Assembly: GCA_018648265.1 (NCBI GenBank)
Contig: JABGRN010000066.1
Coordinates: 1 to 33,459, forward strand
DNA: 33,459 nucleotides
Direction: 5' to 3'
Origin: Prolixibacteraceae bacterium
GTDB lineage: Bacteria; Bacteroidota; Bacteroidia; Bacteroidales; Prolixibacteraceae
The notes below the pieces were generated by a model. It saw only the letters and a program-made list of their open reading frames with translations, made no database searches and was not told the origin of the DNA. The position numbers and the translations under genes are program-made. Below are positions 18,145-25,443 of this stretch, piece after piece. Numbering within the stretch: position 1 is the first letter of the stretch; every line of letters starts with the position of its first letter.

Positions 18145-18987
18145 CTATCTCAAATCTTTCGGCTTAATCACATCCATATCTGTATAATCGAGATTCTCGC
18201 CAGCCATTCCCCAAATAAAAATATAGTTGCTTGTTCCTGCTGCCGAATGAATCGACCAGCTTGGCGAAATTACTGCTTGTTCATTTTTCATCCAAATATG
18301 ACGAGTTTCGTCGGGCTGCCCCATAAAATGGCAGATTGCCTGTCCTTCGGGAACATCGAAATAAAAATAAACTTCGTTGCGCCGACTATGTAAATGTGGT
18401 GGCATTGTATTCCAGACACTTCCTGTTTTTAATTCTGTCATCCCCATTTGAAGTTGACACGTTTCAACCACGCCACTAATAAGCAGTTGATTAATATTTC
18501 TTTCGTTTGAAGTTTCAAGTGCCCCCAAATGAAGTACATTGGCATCGCCAAGCGTTACATGTTTTACGGGGAATTCTTTGTGGGCCGGAGCAGAATTTAT
18601 ATAAAAGTGGGCTGGATTTGCTGGATCATCAGATTTAAAAACAACAACTTTGCTTCCTTTTCCAATATACAATGCATCTTTATATTCCATTTTATATTCA
18701 GTCCCGTCAACCACAATTGAACCGGAGCCTGCAACATTTATTACACCCACTTCGCGACGTTCACAAAAATATTCCGCTTTTAAAGGTTCAATCGTTTCGA
18801 GCACCAATTCCGTTTCAACCGGAACAGCGCCACCTACAATATAACGTTCGATAAGAGAATAAACCAACCGGATATTTCCAGGGTCCATTACTTTTTCAAC
18901 TAAAAACTCTTCCCTGATTCTTTCGGTACCATAAGATTTAAAATCTTCAGGATGATAATTAGACCTTTCTTCGTAAATTGTTGCCAT
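18145..18987 (-). CDS. kduI: 5-dehydro-4-deoxy-D-glucuronate isomerase (KduI)
   Basis: A 280-aa cytoplasmic zinc-dependent cupin isomerase, EC 5.3.1.17. It converts 5-keto-4-deoxyuronate, formed spontaneously from 4,5-unsaturated uronic acid, to 3-deoxy-D-glycero-2,5-hexodiulosonate, the KduD substrate. The metal ligands are His198, His200 and Glu205 in [12 protein letters not shown] and His247 in SIHSAAG. The N-terminal [20 protein letters not shown] and the VGGAVP block are typical. Length matches the family. It is the first gene of the minus-strand cluster, divergent from lacI across a shared operator, which predicts induction by a uronate-pathway intermediate. Its presence implies lyase-derived substrate. 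Confidence 0.96.
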   Translation of the reverse strand: MATIYEERSNYHPEDFKSYGTERIREEFLVEKVMDPGNIRLVYSLIERYIVGGAVPVETELVLETIEPLKAEYFCERREVGVINVAGSGSIVVDGTEYKMEYKDALYIGKGSKVVVFKSDDPANPAHFYINSAPAHKEFPVKHVTLGDANVLHLGALETSNERNINQLLISGVVETCQLQMGMTELKTGSVWNTMPPHLHSRRNEVYFYFDVPEGQAICHFMGQPDETRHIWMKNEQAVISPSWSIHSAAGTSNYIFIWGMAGENLDYTDMDVIKPKDLR

Positions 18988-19157
18988 AATATTTTATTTT
19001 GAAATTTTTTGATAAGGGTTTAATGCCACTCAATAATAAACCTAATTTGATTAATATCATTTTGATTCTTCATACTCATATATTTCCAGAATTAATTTCA
19101 AACTTTTGTTTTTCTGTTTCATTATTTGTGAAATAAAGATTAGAAGAGCAATAAGCA

Positions 19158-19189
19158 CAAAAATAAGAACTATTAAACACAAATGCAAT
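19158..19189 (-). promoter_or_regulatory. Predicted kduI promoter
   Basis: On the minus strand ATTG (-33; CAAT at 19186-19189) is followed after 20 bases by TATTTTTG (-7; 19158-19165). The -7 fits TAnnTTTG exactly; the -33 matches three of four bases. The -33 lies within the LacI-type palindrome. The leader before kduI would be about 160 bases. Confidence 0.6.
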
Positions 19190-19197
19190 CGATTGCA
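19184..19197. promoter_or_regulatory. LacI-family operator palindrome
   Basis: TGCAATCGATTGCA is a perfect 14-bp palindrome with a central CG, the form bound by LacI/GalR-family dimers. It lies 52 bases before the lacI start in the divergent kduI-lacI gap. Its two half-sites supply the -33 elements of both predicted promoters, so one bound dimer could block both genes. I found no second exact copy in the window. Confidence 0.75.
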
Positions 19198-19222
19198 AAG
19201 TAAAAATAATATATTAACTTTA
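19192..19222 (+). promoter_or_regulatory. Predicted lacI promoter
   Basis: ATTG (19192-19195) is followed after 19 bases by TAACTTTA (19215-19222), a seven-of-eight match to TAnnTTTG. The -33 element is inside the palindromic operator, which predicts autorepression. Confidence 0.5.
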
Positions 19223-19248
19223 CTTCTATCAATACACCAAAAGAACGT

Positions 19249-20277
19249 ATGTCAGAAACAACTATCCACGATATTGCAAAAAAATTAAATATTTCAGCTT
19301 CCACAGTTTCGCGGGCATTAAATGATAATCCGATAATAAGTAAATCGACAAGTAAACGGATTAAAAAAACTGCTTTAGAAATGGGTTACCGCCCAAATAG
19401 TTTAGCCGCTAATTTCAGGACAAAACGAACTAATACCATCGGGATAATTGTACCCTTAATAAACAGGCACTTTTTTTCTTCTGTAATCAGTGGGATTGAA
19501 GACCTTGCTTATACACAAGGATTTGCAGTAACAATTTCGCAATCGAACGATAGTTTTGAGAAAGAGAATAAAATAGCACACACCCTTTTTGCTAACAGGG
19601 TTGACGGTTTAATCCTTTCGATTGGAATGGAAACTATAAAATATGACCATTTAAAACTTTTTGCAGAAAGAAAAATACCAATTGTTTTTTTCGACCGGAT
19701 TGCTGAAACAATTGAAGCACATAAAATAGTAGTTGACGATTTTGGTGGTAGCCTGCGGGCAACCGAACATTTAATTGAACAGGGGGCAAAAAGAATTGCA
19801 CATATCGGTGGGCCGTTAAACCTAAAAATATACCAAAACAGATTAGCAGGATATTTTAAGGCATTGGAACGGGCTGGTTTGGAAATTTGCGATTCTTTGG
19901 TGATTCACAATAGCCTAACAAGAAAAGATGGAACAATTGCTGCACAAAAACTTTTTCAAAATGAGAATAAACCCGATGCCATTTTTTGCGCTAACGATAC
20001 AACAGCACTTAGCACAATAATTTATCTAAAAAATATAGGATTAAAAGTCCCCGATGATGTTTTAATTGTCGGGTTTAGCAATGAACCTTTTTCTGAAGTA
20101 GTTACACCTTCGATTAGCACCATTAAACACCCAGGTTTTTCGATGGGTAGAAAAGCTGCTGAGCTAATTATTCATCAAATTAATGAAAAAGTGACCAGGG
20201 CAGTTTTTGAGACCATAACCATGCCAACCGAACTTATTATAAGAGATTCGTCAAAAAGGATAAAAATTGAAAAATAA
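19249..20277 (+). CDS. LacI/GalR-family transcriptional regulator
   Basis: A 342-aa repressor. The N-terminal helix-turn-helix is at residues 5-24 (TIHDIAKKLNISASTVSRAL), followed by a hinge helix with the operator-inserting motif SLAANFRTKR (51-60). The effector domain begins near 62 (NTIGIIVPLINRHFF) and contains the usual VDGLILS, AHIGGP, PDAIFCANDTTAL and VPDDVLIVGFSNEPF blocks. It diverges from kduI over a perfect palindrome and is likely to repress kduI and itself, with release by a uronate-pathway sugar acid (inference). Its stop codon abuts the stop codon of the convergent regulator with no gap. LacI control is less common for PULs than HTCS or SusR. Confidence 0.95.
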   Translation: MSETTIHDIAKKLNISASTVSRALNDNPIISKSTSKRIKKTALEMGYRPNSLAANFRTKRTNTIGIIVPLINRHFFSSVISGIEDLAYTQGFAVTISQSNDSFEKENKIAHTLFANRVDGLILSIGMETIKYDHLKLFAERKIPIVFFDRIAETIEAHKIVVDDFGGSLRATEHLIEQGAKRIAHIGGPLNLKIYQNRLAGYFKALERAGLEICDSLVIHNSLTRKDGTIAAQKLFQNENKPDAIFCANDTTALSTIIYLKNIGLKVPDDVLIVGFSNEPFSEVVTPSISTIKHPGFSMGRKAAELIIHQINEKVTRAVFETITMPTELIIRDSSKRIKIEK

Positions 20278-21480
20278 TCAATTATCAACCTGATTAAAAT
20301 AAATGACCTCAGAATTTAAAGATGTCCCTTCAATTCCTTCAATTTCAAAAACCATATCGAAAAAGAAAGGTGATTTTGAATTTCCTTCACGATAGTTTTT
20401 TATTAGATCATCAAGAAATTCTGAGTCGCATAACTTCTGAGTTACATCATCAATTCCCCCTCTACCTAAGGCCATTATTAAGGTAATTGTATTGTTGTTG
20501 CCACCTGATCGTTTTGATACAATAATATTTTCATTTCTGTACCCGTCTGTATCTCTGTTAAAATCAAATTTATCAATTGCCTTATTATCTTCATCCAGCA
20601 AAAAATACGATCTTTGTTCCAAATCATATTTTATATTAAATCGTGGAAGCAAACGATTCAAAATATAGAGTGTTTTAAAATCTCCGACAAAAATTATATT
20701 GTTCGAATTAATATCTTCCCATGTAAGTACCGAGGCTCGTTTAATCTTAAATACTTCTTTGCTATTTATCAGATGGGGAATTAAAGTTGATACACTTTCC
20801 GACATTTCTGACGGAGTATAAGTATGCCGGTATTCGTTATATCCTAAAGTATCAAGATGGCTTTGTTGGAAATCTTCAGATGAATTTATTTCGGAATTAC
20901 GAACAAAATGCCTGTCACCATCTATTCTTTTCTGCATAAAAAAGAAATCGCCGACAACAATTAATGTTGGTAGATCAGAATTTGAGTATTCTTTCCAAAC
21001 AGGATTTCTGGAAGCAGTTTTTGAATCGCTGAATAGATTGTTTTTCTCATTAATCTGGTGTACAACAAAAACGGTAAGTAAAACCAATGTAATAAAAACA
21101 AATAAGGCAGTAATAAATTTCAACCTATTTAATTTCGAGCTCTTTTTTCTTGATTCAAACTTTACATCGTAATGTCCTTTTGGAATACTTATTTTTATTG
21201 TCGAGTTTTTGCTATCCTCTGAAAGGTAAAACGTCTCCAGTTTGTTCCTTAATTTTCCAGTATAAACTCTTACAGTAGAATCAAGCGACGGATCGAAATC
21301 TCCATCCTTATTAAATACATCGATAGCAATATGTGCCTCTTTGATGTATTCTTTGGCTAGCGTTTTTTTAACCAAATAATCAAGAAGTTTTTTTTCTTTT
21401 TCGGAATTTACAAACTGAGGCGTTTGAAAAATTAATTCCAGCTCTTTTTCTAAAGTTTTTAAATTTACCTTACCCTTCAT
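20278..21480 (-). CDS. Membrane-anchored winged-helix regulator, ToxR-like layout
   Basis: A 400-aa protein. The N-terminal part (about 20-108) matches the winged-helix-like module found in some adenylate-cyclase/TPR and regulator proteins: SEKEKKLLDYLVKKTL, then VFNKDGDFDPSLDSTVRVYTGKLRNKLETFY and ISIPKGHYDVKF. A lysine/arginine-rich stretch precedes one membrane span at about 119-141. The remaining ~255 residues would be periplasmic and contain LPTLIVVGDFFFM and NNIIFVGDFKTLYILNRLL, alternating strands and helices that resemble a Rossmann-like or binding-protein fold. I do not recognise that domain. The layout parallels ToxR/CadC: cytoplasmic DNA binding, one span, outside sensor. It faces the sulfatase operon divergently, suggesting it controls it. 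Confidence 0.7.
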   Translation of the reverse strand: MKGKVNLKTLEKELELIFQTPQFVNSEKEKKLLDYLVKKTLAKEYIKEAHIAIDVFNKDGDFDPSLDSTVRVYTGKLRNKLETFYLSEDSKNSTIKISIPKGHYDVKFESRKKSSKLNRLKFITALFVFITLVLLTVFVVHQINEKNNLFSDSKTASRNPVWKEYSNSDLPTLIVVGDFFFMQKRIDGDRHFVRNSEINSSEDFQQSHLDTLGYNEYRHTYTPSEMSESVSTLIPHLINSKEVFKIKRASVLTWEDINSNNIIFVGDFKTLYILNRLLPRFNIKYDLEQRSYFLLDEDNKAIDKFDFNRDTDGYRNENIIVSKRSGGNNNTITLIMALGRGGIDDVTQKLCDSEFLDDLIKNYREGNSKSPFFFDMVFEIEGIEGTSLNSEVIYFNQVDN

Positions 21481-21537
21481 TATAGGTTTTAAGAATTACC
21501 TGTATAGTTTTTCCCGCATTTCAAGTGCTAAATTTTC

Positions 21538-21567
21538 CAAAATTAATAAAACCGTTTTAAAAGCAAA
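21538..21567 (-). promoter_or_regulatory. Predicted promoter of the membrane winged-helix regulator
   Basis: On the minus strand TTTG (CAAA at 21564-21567) is followed after 18 bases by TAATTTTG (21538-21545), an exact TAnnTTTG match with a slightly short spacer. An operator-like palindrome sits between the two elements. Confidence 0.5.
21547..21559. promoter_or_regulatory. Operator-like palindrome, copy 1
   Basis: TAAAACCGTTTTA is an odd-centred 13-bp palindrome located in the spacer of the regulator promoter. A related copy occurs at 22039-22051 before the first sulfatase. Both are followed on the plus strand by AAAG(C/A)AA, so the shared stretch is longer than the palindrome. Confidence 0.45.
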
Positions 21568-21611
21568 TGAAATTGAAAATTTATCTATGGTTTATTTTAT
21601 GGGATGTGCCA

Positions 21612-21637
21612 ACATGTTAATTATTGTTTTTACATGT
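21612..21637. repeat. Paired ACATGT motifs at 20-base spacing
   Basis: ACATGTT (21612-21618) and ACATGTT (21632-21638) repeat exactly 20 bases apart, two helical turns, in the divergent regulator/sulfatase gap. The first lies in the longer palindrome AACATGTT (21611-21618). Possible regulator binding sites. Confidence 0.35.
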
Positions 21638-21667
21638 TTTTACTTACCTGAATAAAAGGAGATTTGT

Positions 21668-21715
21668 ATGTTTAAGCCAATAAACCAATTAAACCTAATT
21701 TTTTGTATTTGCTAA
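21668..21715 (+). CDS. Possible 15-aa leader peptide
   Basis: ATG at 21668 to TAA at 21713-21715 encodes MFKPINQLNLIFCIC. It is preceded by AAAAGGAGATTTGT, an unusually strong Shine-Dalgarno sequence for this genome, where other genes lack one. The stop codon overlaps the first arm of a 14-bp terminator hairpin. This is the arrangement expected of a leader peptide or a short independent transcript. Confidence 0.4.
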   Translation: MFKPINQLNLIFCIC

Positions 21716-21770
21716 AAAGCATAAAACTAAAGTTGTATTATTTCTTGCAATTTTTGTTTTATGCTTTTTT
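21714..21770 (+). terminator. Intrinsic terminator or attenuator before the sulfatase operon
   Basis: A perfect 14-bp inverted repeat, AAAAAGCATAAAAC (21714-21727) and GTTTTATGCTTTTT (21756-21769), has a 28-base loop and a T6 tail. It directly follows the 15-aa ORF. It would stop plus-strand transcription starting in the first part of this gap; the A/T tracts make it potentially bidirectional. Confidence 0.75.
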
Positions 21771-21815
21771 CGTTTCCATTTTAAACATATTCAAAACTAA
21801 ATATTACAAGGGCTT

Positions 21816-21878
21816 ATGAAAAAAGATGAGATTCGAAAAAACGGCCTTCTTTGTCAGAAAAATATTCCAAAGTTTTAG
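21816..21878 (+). CDS. Possible 20-aa small ORF
   Basis: ATG at 21816 to TAG at 21876-21878 encodes MKKDEIRKNGLLCQKNIPKF. An AAGGG sequence sits about 4 bases before the ATG. A long hairpin follows 37 bases later. It repeats the small-ORF-plus-hairpin plan seen just upstream. It may be chance. Confidence 0.25.
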   Translation: MKKDEIRKNGLLCQKNIPKF

Positions 21879-21915
21879 TTTTTCATATAGATTTTTTGTT
21901 TTGGTAAACAAAAGT

Positions 21916-21963
21916 AAAAGTGGTTTTTCAGATTCTCTTTTGAGATTCTGAAATCCACTTTTC
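21916..21963 (+). promoter_or_regulatory. Long hairpin in the leader region of the sulfatase operon
   Basis: AAAAGTGGTTTTTCAGATTC and its near-complement ending CCACTTTT form a stem of about 20 pairs with two small internal mismatches and a TTTT loop (21916-21963). The tail is TTTTCTAAC, weaker than a normal terminator. It could be an attenuator, an RNA-processing site, or part of a promoter region. Confidence 0.5.
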
Positions 21964-21972
21964 TAACATTTG
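21939..21972 (+). promoter_or_regulatory. Tentative promoter of the sulfatase operon
   Basis: TTTG (21939-21942) is followed after 21 bases by TAACATTTG (21964-21972), which resembles TAnnTTTG with one extra base. It would give a leader of about 150 bases before the first sulfatase. It overlaps the right arm of the hairpin. Weak call. Confidence 0.3.
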
Positions 21973-22038
21973 TGCTCAACTAAAAAATCTGAACTGTTAA
22001 ATGACTTCAATCTTTTTGAATTCAACTTTATTCCGCAA

Positions 22039-22051
22039 AGAAACGGTTTTA
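22039..22051. promoter_or_regulatory. Operator-like motif, copy 2
   Basis: AGAAACGGTTTTA matches the complement of the copy at 21547-21559 in 11 of 13 positions and keeps the palindromic core. It lies about 82 bases before the first sulfatase start. The pair suggests common control of the regulator gene and the sulfatase operon. Confidence 0.4.
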
Positions 22052-22132
22052 AAAGAAACAAGATCTATGTTACAATTCAACTAACACCAATAGCAATTTT
22101 AACAAATAAAGTATAACTTAAACATTCAAAAA

Positions 22133-23527
22133 ATGGTAAACAAATATTTCATAAAAACGGCACTCATTTTTGTTTTTTGTTTTTTTCAGATTCAACAATC
22201 TTTTTCTGAATCGAAACAAAAACCAAACATCGTAATTATTATGACCGATCAGCAATTTGCGGATGCAATGAGTTGTGTTATGGGAAATGATTATTTAAGT
22301 ACGCCGAATATGGATTTATTAGCTGAAAAAGGTGTGCGTTTTACAAAAGCATACGCACCAAATCCATTGTGTTTGCCGATGCGTACTTCAATGGCTACCG
22401 GATTATTTCCACACCAAACAGAAGTTCTTACCAATAACAACAAAAAAATAAAAGCTACAGAATACTCGTTTCTGGGAAAAATATTTAAAGACGCGGGCTA
22501 CGAAACCGGTTATTTTGGAAAGTGGCACATTGCTTTAAAAGAAGAAGAAAAAGAGATTCATGGTTTCGATACAATGTTTCCTAAAAGTAATTTAGACGCT
22601 GAACCAGCAATTGATTTTATAAAACAGGACCACAAAAAGCCATTTCTTGCAGTTGCATCGTTTTTAAGTCCACACGAAATATGTCAGTGGGCACGAAAAG
22701 AGGAATTGCCAGGTGGCCCGATTAGCGAATTGCCAGCATTAGAAAATTTACCTCCGCTTAAAACAAACTTTGGAATTCCTCAAAACGAAACTGATGTTAT
22801 GGCTTTTATGAGAGAGTCGTACCACGCAAACCGCCGCTTTCCGGTTGGCGAATATACCAATGCCGACTGGCGAAGATTGGCTTGGGGTTATAACCGCCTA
22901 ATTGAACGCGCAGATGATTTTGTTGGAGAAATTACAACTGCAATAAAAGAATCGGGGCAGGAAGAAAATACAATTGTTGTGTTTCTCAGCGACCATGGCG
23001 ATTGCGCCGGGAGTCACCATTGGAATCAAAAAACAGTTTTTTACGATGAATCGGCTCGTGTTCCACTGATTGTAAAGTGGGAAGGAGTCACCAAAAAAGG
23101 AACTTCCAATGTTCTGGTAAATACTGGTATCGATATGATTCCAACACTTTGCGATTTTGCAGGAATTGATATCCCCGATGGACTTCCGGGCAAAAGTATG
23201 AAAGCACCAATTTTGGATAAAACACCCAATTGGAAAAGAGACTTTATAGTTTCTGAGAATCACATGGTACAAGGCGATCCGGTTGATGAAAAAGCTTTAC
23301 AACCATTTGGCAGAATGATTCGTAGTACCAATTATAAATATTGCATTTACAGCGAAGGAGAAGAGCGGGAATCATTGGTTGACATGCAATTTGACCCGGG
23401 GGAAATGGTAAATCAGGCAAAAAATCCGGTTTATAAAAAAGTATTGGAACAGCATCGATCATTTCTTAAAGAACATGCGGAGGAAAGTAAAGATAAAATC
23501 GCACTTGAAATGCTCAATGAATTATAA
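22133..23527 (+). CDS. Family S1 sulfatase (CLPMR active site)
   Basis: A 464-aa formylglycine-dependent sulfatase. The signal peptide covers about residues 1-25 (ALIFVFCFFQIQQSFS). The metal site begins with MTDQQ (D39, Q40). The active-site cysteine is Cys80 in CLPMRTSMATG; the consensus is CxPxR, and Met at the fourth position instead of Ser/Ala is unusual. Other catalytic positions are K130 and H132 (GKWH), H181 (SPHE), D287-H288 (SDHGD) and K300. It should hydrolyse sulfate esters on sugars outside the cytoplasm after conversion of Cys80 by a maturase encoded elsewhere. It is the first gene of an eight-gene plus-strand cluster. Confidence 0.93.
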   Translation: MVNKYFIKTALIFVFCFFQIQQSFSESKQKPNIVIIMTDQQFADAMSCVMGNDYLSTPNMDLLAEKGVRFTKAYAPNPLCLPMRTSMATGLFPHQTEVLTNNNKKIKATEYSFLGKIFKDAGYETGYFGKWHIALKEEEKEIHGFDTMFPKSNLDAEPAIDFIKQDHKKPFLAVASFLSPHEICQWARKEELPGGPISELPALENLPPLKTNFGIPQNETDVMAFMRESYHANRRFPVGEYTNADWRRLAWGYNRLIERADDFVGEITTAIKESGQEENTIVVFLSDHGDCAGSHHWNQKTVFYDESARVPLIVKWEGVTKKGTSNVLVNTGIDMIPTLCDFAGIDIPDGLPGKSMKAPILDKTPNWKRDFIVSENHMVQGDPVDEKALQPFGRMIRSTNYKYCIYSEGEERESLVDMQFDPGEMVNQAKNPVYKKVLEQHRSFLKEHAEESKDKIALEMLNEL

Positions 23528-23589
23528 TTTAAAATGTTCAAAGTAAATTAAAATCACAAGGGGTAAACTGAATTACCACCCGTTTCGGA

Positions 23590-23650
23590 AGTGCCACGGT
23601 CTAACCGTGTCACTGTCCTCAACTGTCCCCCTAATTTTATGGGGACAGTT
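23590..23650. repeat. GC-rich double inverted repeat between two sulfatase genes
   Basis: Two hairpins lie in the 190-base gap between the first two sulfatases. AGTGCCACGG / CCGTGTCACT (23590-23599, 23605-23614) pairs at nine of ten positions. AACTGTCCCC / GGGGACAGTT (23621-23630, 23641-23650) is perfect. Neither is followed by a T-tract. Base composition is clearly more GC-rich than the flanking genes. This resembles a REP-like or mobile intergenic repeat that might also stabilise the mRNA 3' end. Confidence 0.6.
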
Positions 23651-23717
23651 TGAGCCGCAAGACCGCTCGACGGGCTGAGGCGAAAACAGGGGGTACAATG
23701 ACAAAAAAACTATTAAT

Positions 23718-25280
23718 ATGAAAAAACTGATTGTCTTCCTTGCAATAATTTCCCTTCTTCCTCAGTGCAAGACAGAGGTAACAGACGAACGTCCCAACAT
23801 TTTGCTTGTAATGGTTGACGACATGGGGTTCTCTGATATTGGCTGCTATGGTGGCGAAATTCAAACGCCAAATCTCGACAAACTGGCCAACGACGGTCTT
23901 CGTTTTTCGCGTTACTACAACACGGCAAAATGTTTTCCATCGCGTGCCTGCCTGCTAACCGGACAATATGCGCAACACAACGGAATGGCTCAAAAAGCAA
24001 TGAAATTTACAAATGCCGTAACCATTGCCGAAGTATTACGCGAAGCGGGTTACCGTACATTAATGAGCGGAAAACATCATGGAGAAGAGAATCCGTTTTA
24101 TTTTGGATTCGACCGTTATTTTGGATTAAAAGATGGCAGCAGCAACCATTTTAATCCTGGTTTACAACGCGACGGCGAAGTTATTCCGGGACAAAAATCA
24201 ACAAGATTTCAACCACGTGCGTGGGGAATAGATAGCATTGTTTACGAGCCTTATACACCTCCCGAAAAAGATTTTTATACCACCGATTATTTTACAAATT
24301 ATGCCGTCGATTATTTAGAGGAATATAAAAATGAGGACAAACCATTTTTTATGTACGTGGCTTACACCGCGCCTCACGATCCCTTAATGGCATGGCCCGA
24401 AGATCAGCAAAAATACTTTGGTAAATACATGGTTGGTTACGAAACCATCCGTCAAAAAAGATTCGAACGACAGAAAGAAATGGGATTAATTAATGAAAAC
24501 TTCCCGCTGTCTGAACCAACATACGAAAACTGGGAATCGCTATCGCAAGAAGATAAACTGGTACGCGATTCAATTATGTCAACGCATGCGGCTATGGTCG
24601 ATCGAGTTGACCAGAATATTGGCAGAATTCTGACGAAACTGGAAGAGCTAAATAAACTGGATAACACTTTAATTTTATTTATGTCGGATAACGGTGCGCA
24701 ACCACAAGCTAATCCCGACAGTTGGCTTTGGGCAAAAGGGAAAGTCTCCGATTATAGCCAGCCCATTGGAAGTATGGGGAGATACACTTCGTTAAGTCTT
24801 TCGTGGGCAAATGTTAGTAACACACCATTCCGTTTGTACAAATCGAACAGTCACGAAGGAGGGATTTCTACACCGCTGATAATGTACTGGAAAGGTAAAA
24901 TTTTAAATCCGGGAAGTATTACTAATTTCCCCTCGCACCTTATTGATATAATGCCTACCATACTTGAAGTAAGCGGGGCAGATTATCCTGAGAATTTTAA
25001 TAACGAAAAAATTAATCCGGTTGACGGAGTAAGTCTTTTTTCATTGGCAAACGGACTTGAATATGAAAGAGAAGAACCACTTTTTTGGCAGTGGCAAAGT
25101 GGGAAAGCTATCAGAAAAGGAAAATGGAAACTGGTGTCAGACAATAACGGACCGTGGGAATTGTACAATATGGATGTTGACGAAACAGAAACAAATGACC
25201 TTGTCGAAGATTTCCCCGAAGTTGTAAAAGAACTAACAGCCGATTGGGAGAATTGGATTCAAAATAGTACCGAAAATTAG
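23718..25280 (+). CDS. Family S1 arylsulfatase-type sulfatase (CFPSR active site)
   Basis: A 520-aa lipoprotein sulfatase. A short signal peptide ends in the lipobox LLPQC (Cys17), suggesting attachment to a membrane surface. The metal residues D34-D35 lie in MVDDMG. The active-site cysteine is Cys72 in the classical CFPSR, followed by ACLLTG. Further catalytic positions are K119 and H121 (SGKHH, replacing the usual GKWH), H220 (APHDP), D324-N325 (SDNGAQ) and K375 (KSNSHEGG). The SHEGGISTPLI block is typical of arylsulfatase-A-like S1 enzymes. It follows the first sulfatase after a repeat-filled gap and may have separate expression. Confidence 0.94.
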   Translation: MKKLIVFLAIISLLPQCKTEVTDERPNILLVMVDDMGFSDIGCYGGEIQTPNLDKLANDGLRFSRYYNTAKCFPSRACLLTGQYAQHNGMAQKAMKFTNAVTIAEVLREAGYRTLMSGKHHGEENPFYFGFDRYFGLKDGSSNHFNPGLQRDGEVIPGQKSTRFQPRAWGIDSIVYEPYTPPEKDFYTTDYFTNYAVDYLEEYKNEDKPFFMYVAYTAPHDPLMAWPEDQQKYFGKYMVGYETIRQKRFERQKEMGLINENFPLSEPTYENWESLSQEDKLVRDSIMSTHAAMVDRVDQNIGRILTKLEELNKLDNTLILFMSDNGAQPQANPDSWLWAKGKVSDYSQPIGSMGRYTSLSLSWANVSNTPFRLYKSNSHEGGISTPLIMYWKGKILNPGSITNFPSHLIDIMPTILEVSGADYPENFNNEKINPVDGVSLFSLANGLEYEREEPLFWQWQSGKAIRKGKWKLVSDNNGPWELYNMDVDETETNDLVEDFPEVVKELTADWENWIQNSTEN

Positions 25281-25299
25281 ATTTTTAGTACTTTAAAAA

Positions 25300-25396
25300 T
25301 TTGCGCTCTTTGCGAAAAACTTTGTGGTATTTGCGTGAAATCCTAAAGTTTTGTTTCACGCAAAGTTCGCGAAAAAGAGACGCAAAGAACGCTAAA
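25300..25396. repeat. CTTTGCG-type intergenic palindrome
   Basis: Repeated TTTGCG units form an imperfect long hairpin. The core is the perfect 11-bp inverted repeat TTTGCGTGAAA / TTTCACGCAAA (25330-25340, 25354-25364). Outer arms contain TTTGCGCTCTTTGCG on the left and CGCGAAAAAGAGACGCAAAG on the right. It occupies the whole gap between the second and third sulfatases. Repeats of this look are scattered in intergenic regions of many Bacteroidota (from memory, not checked). Confidence 0.65.
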
Positions 25397-25443
25397 TATT
25401 ATGATTATAAGAATTAGAGTTTTTTATTAAAAAGTGATTTAAA

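Noticed and set aside
19106-19288. 60-codon plus-strand ORF across the kduI-lacI gap
   Set aside because: It overlaps the operator, both promoters and the lacI start in another frame; the composition is that of a control region.
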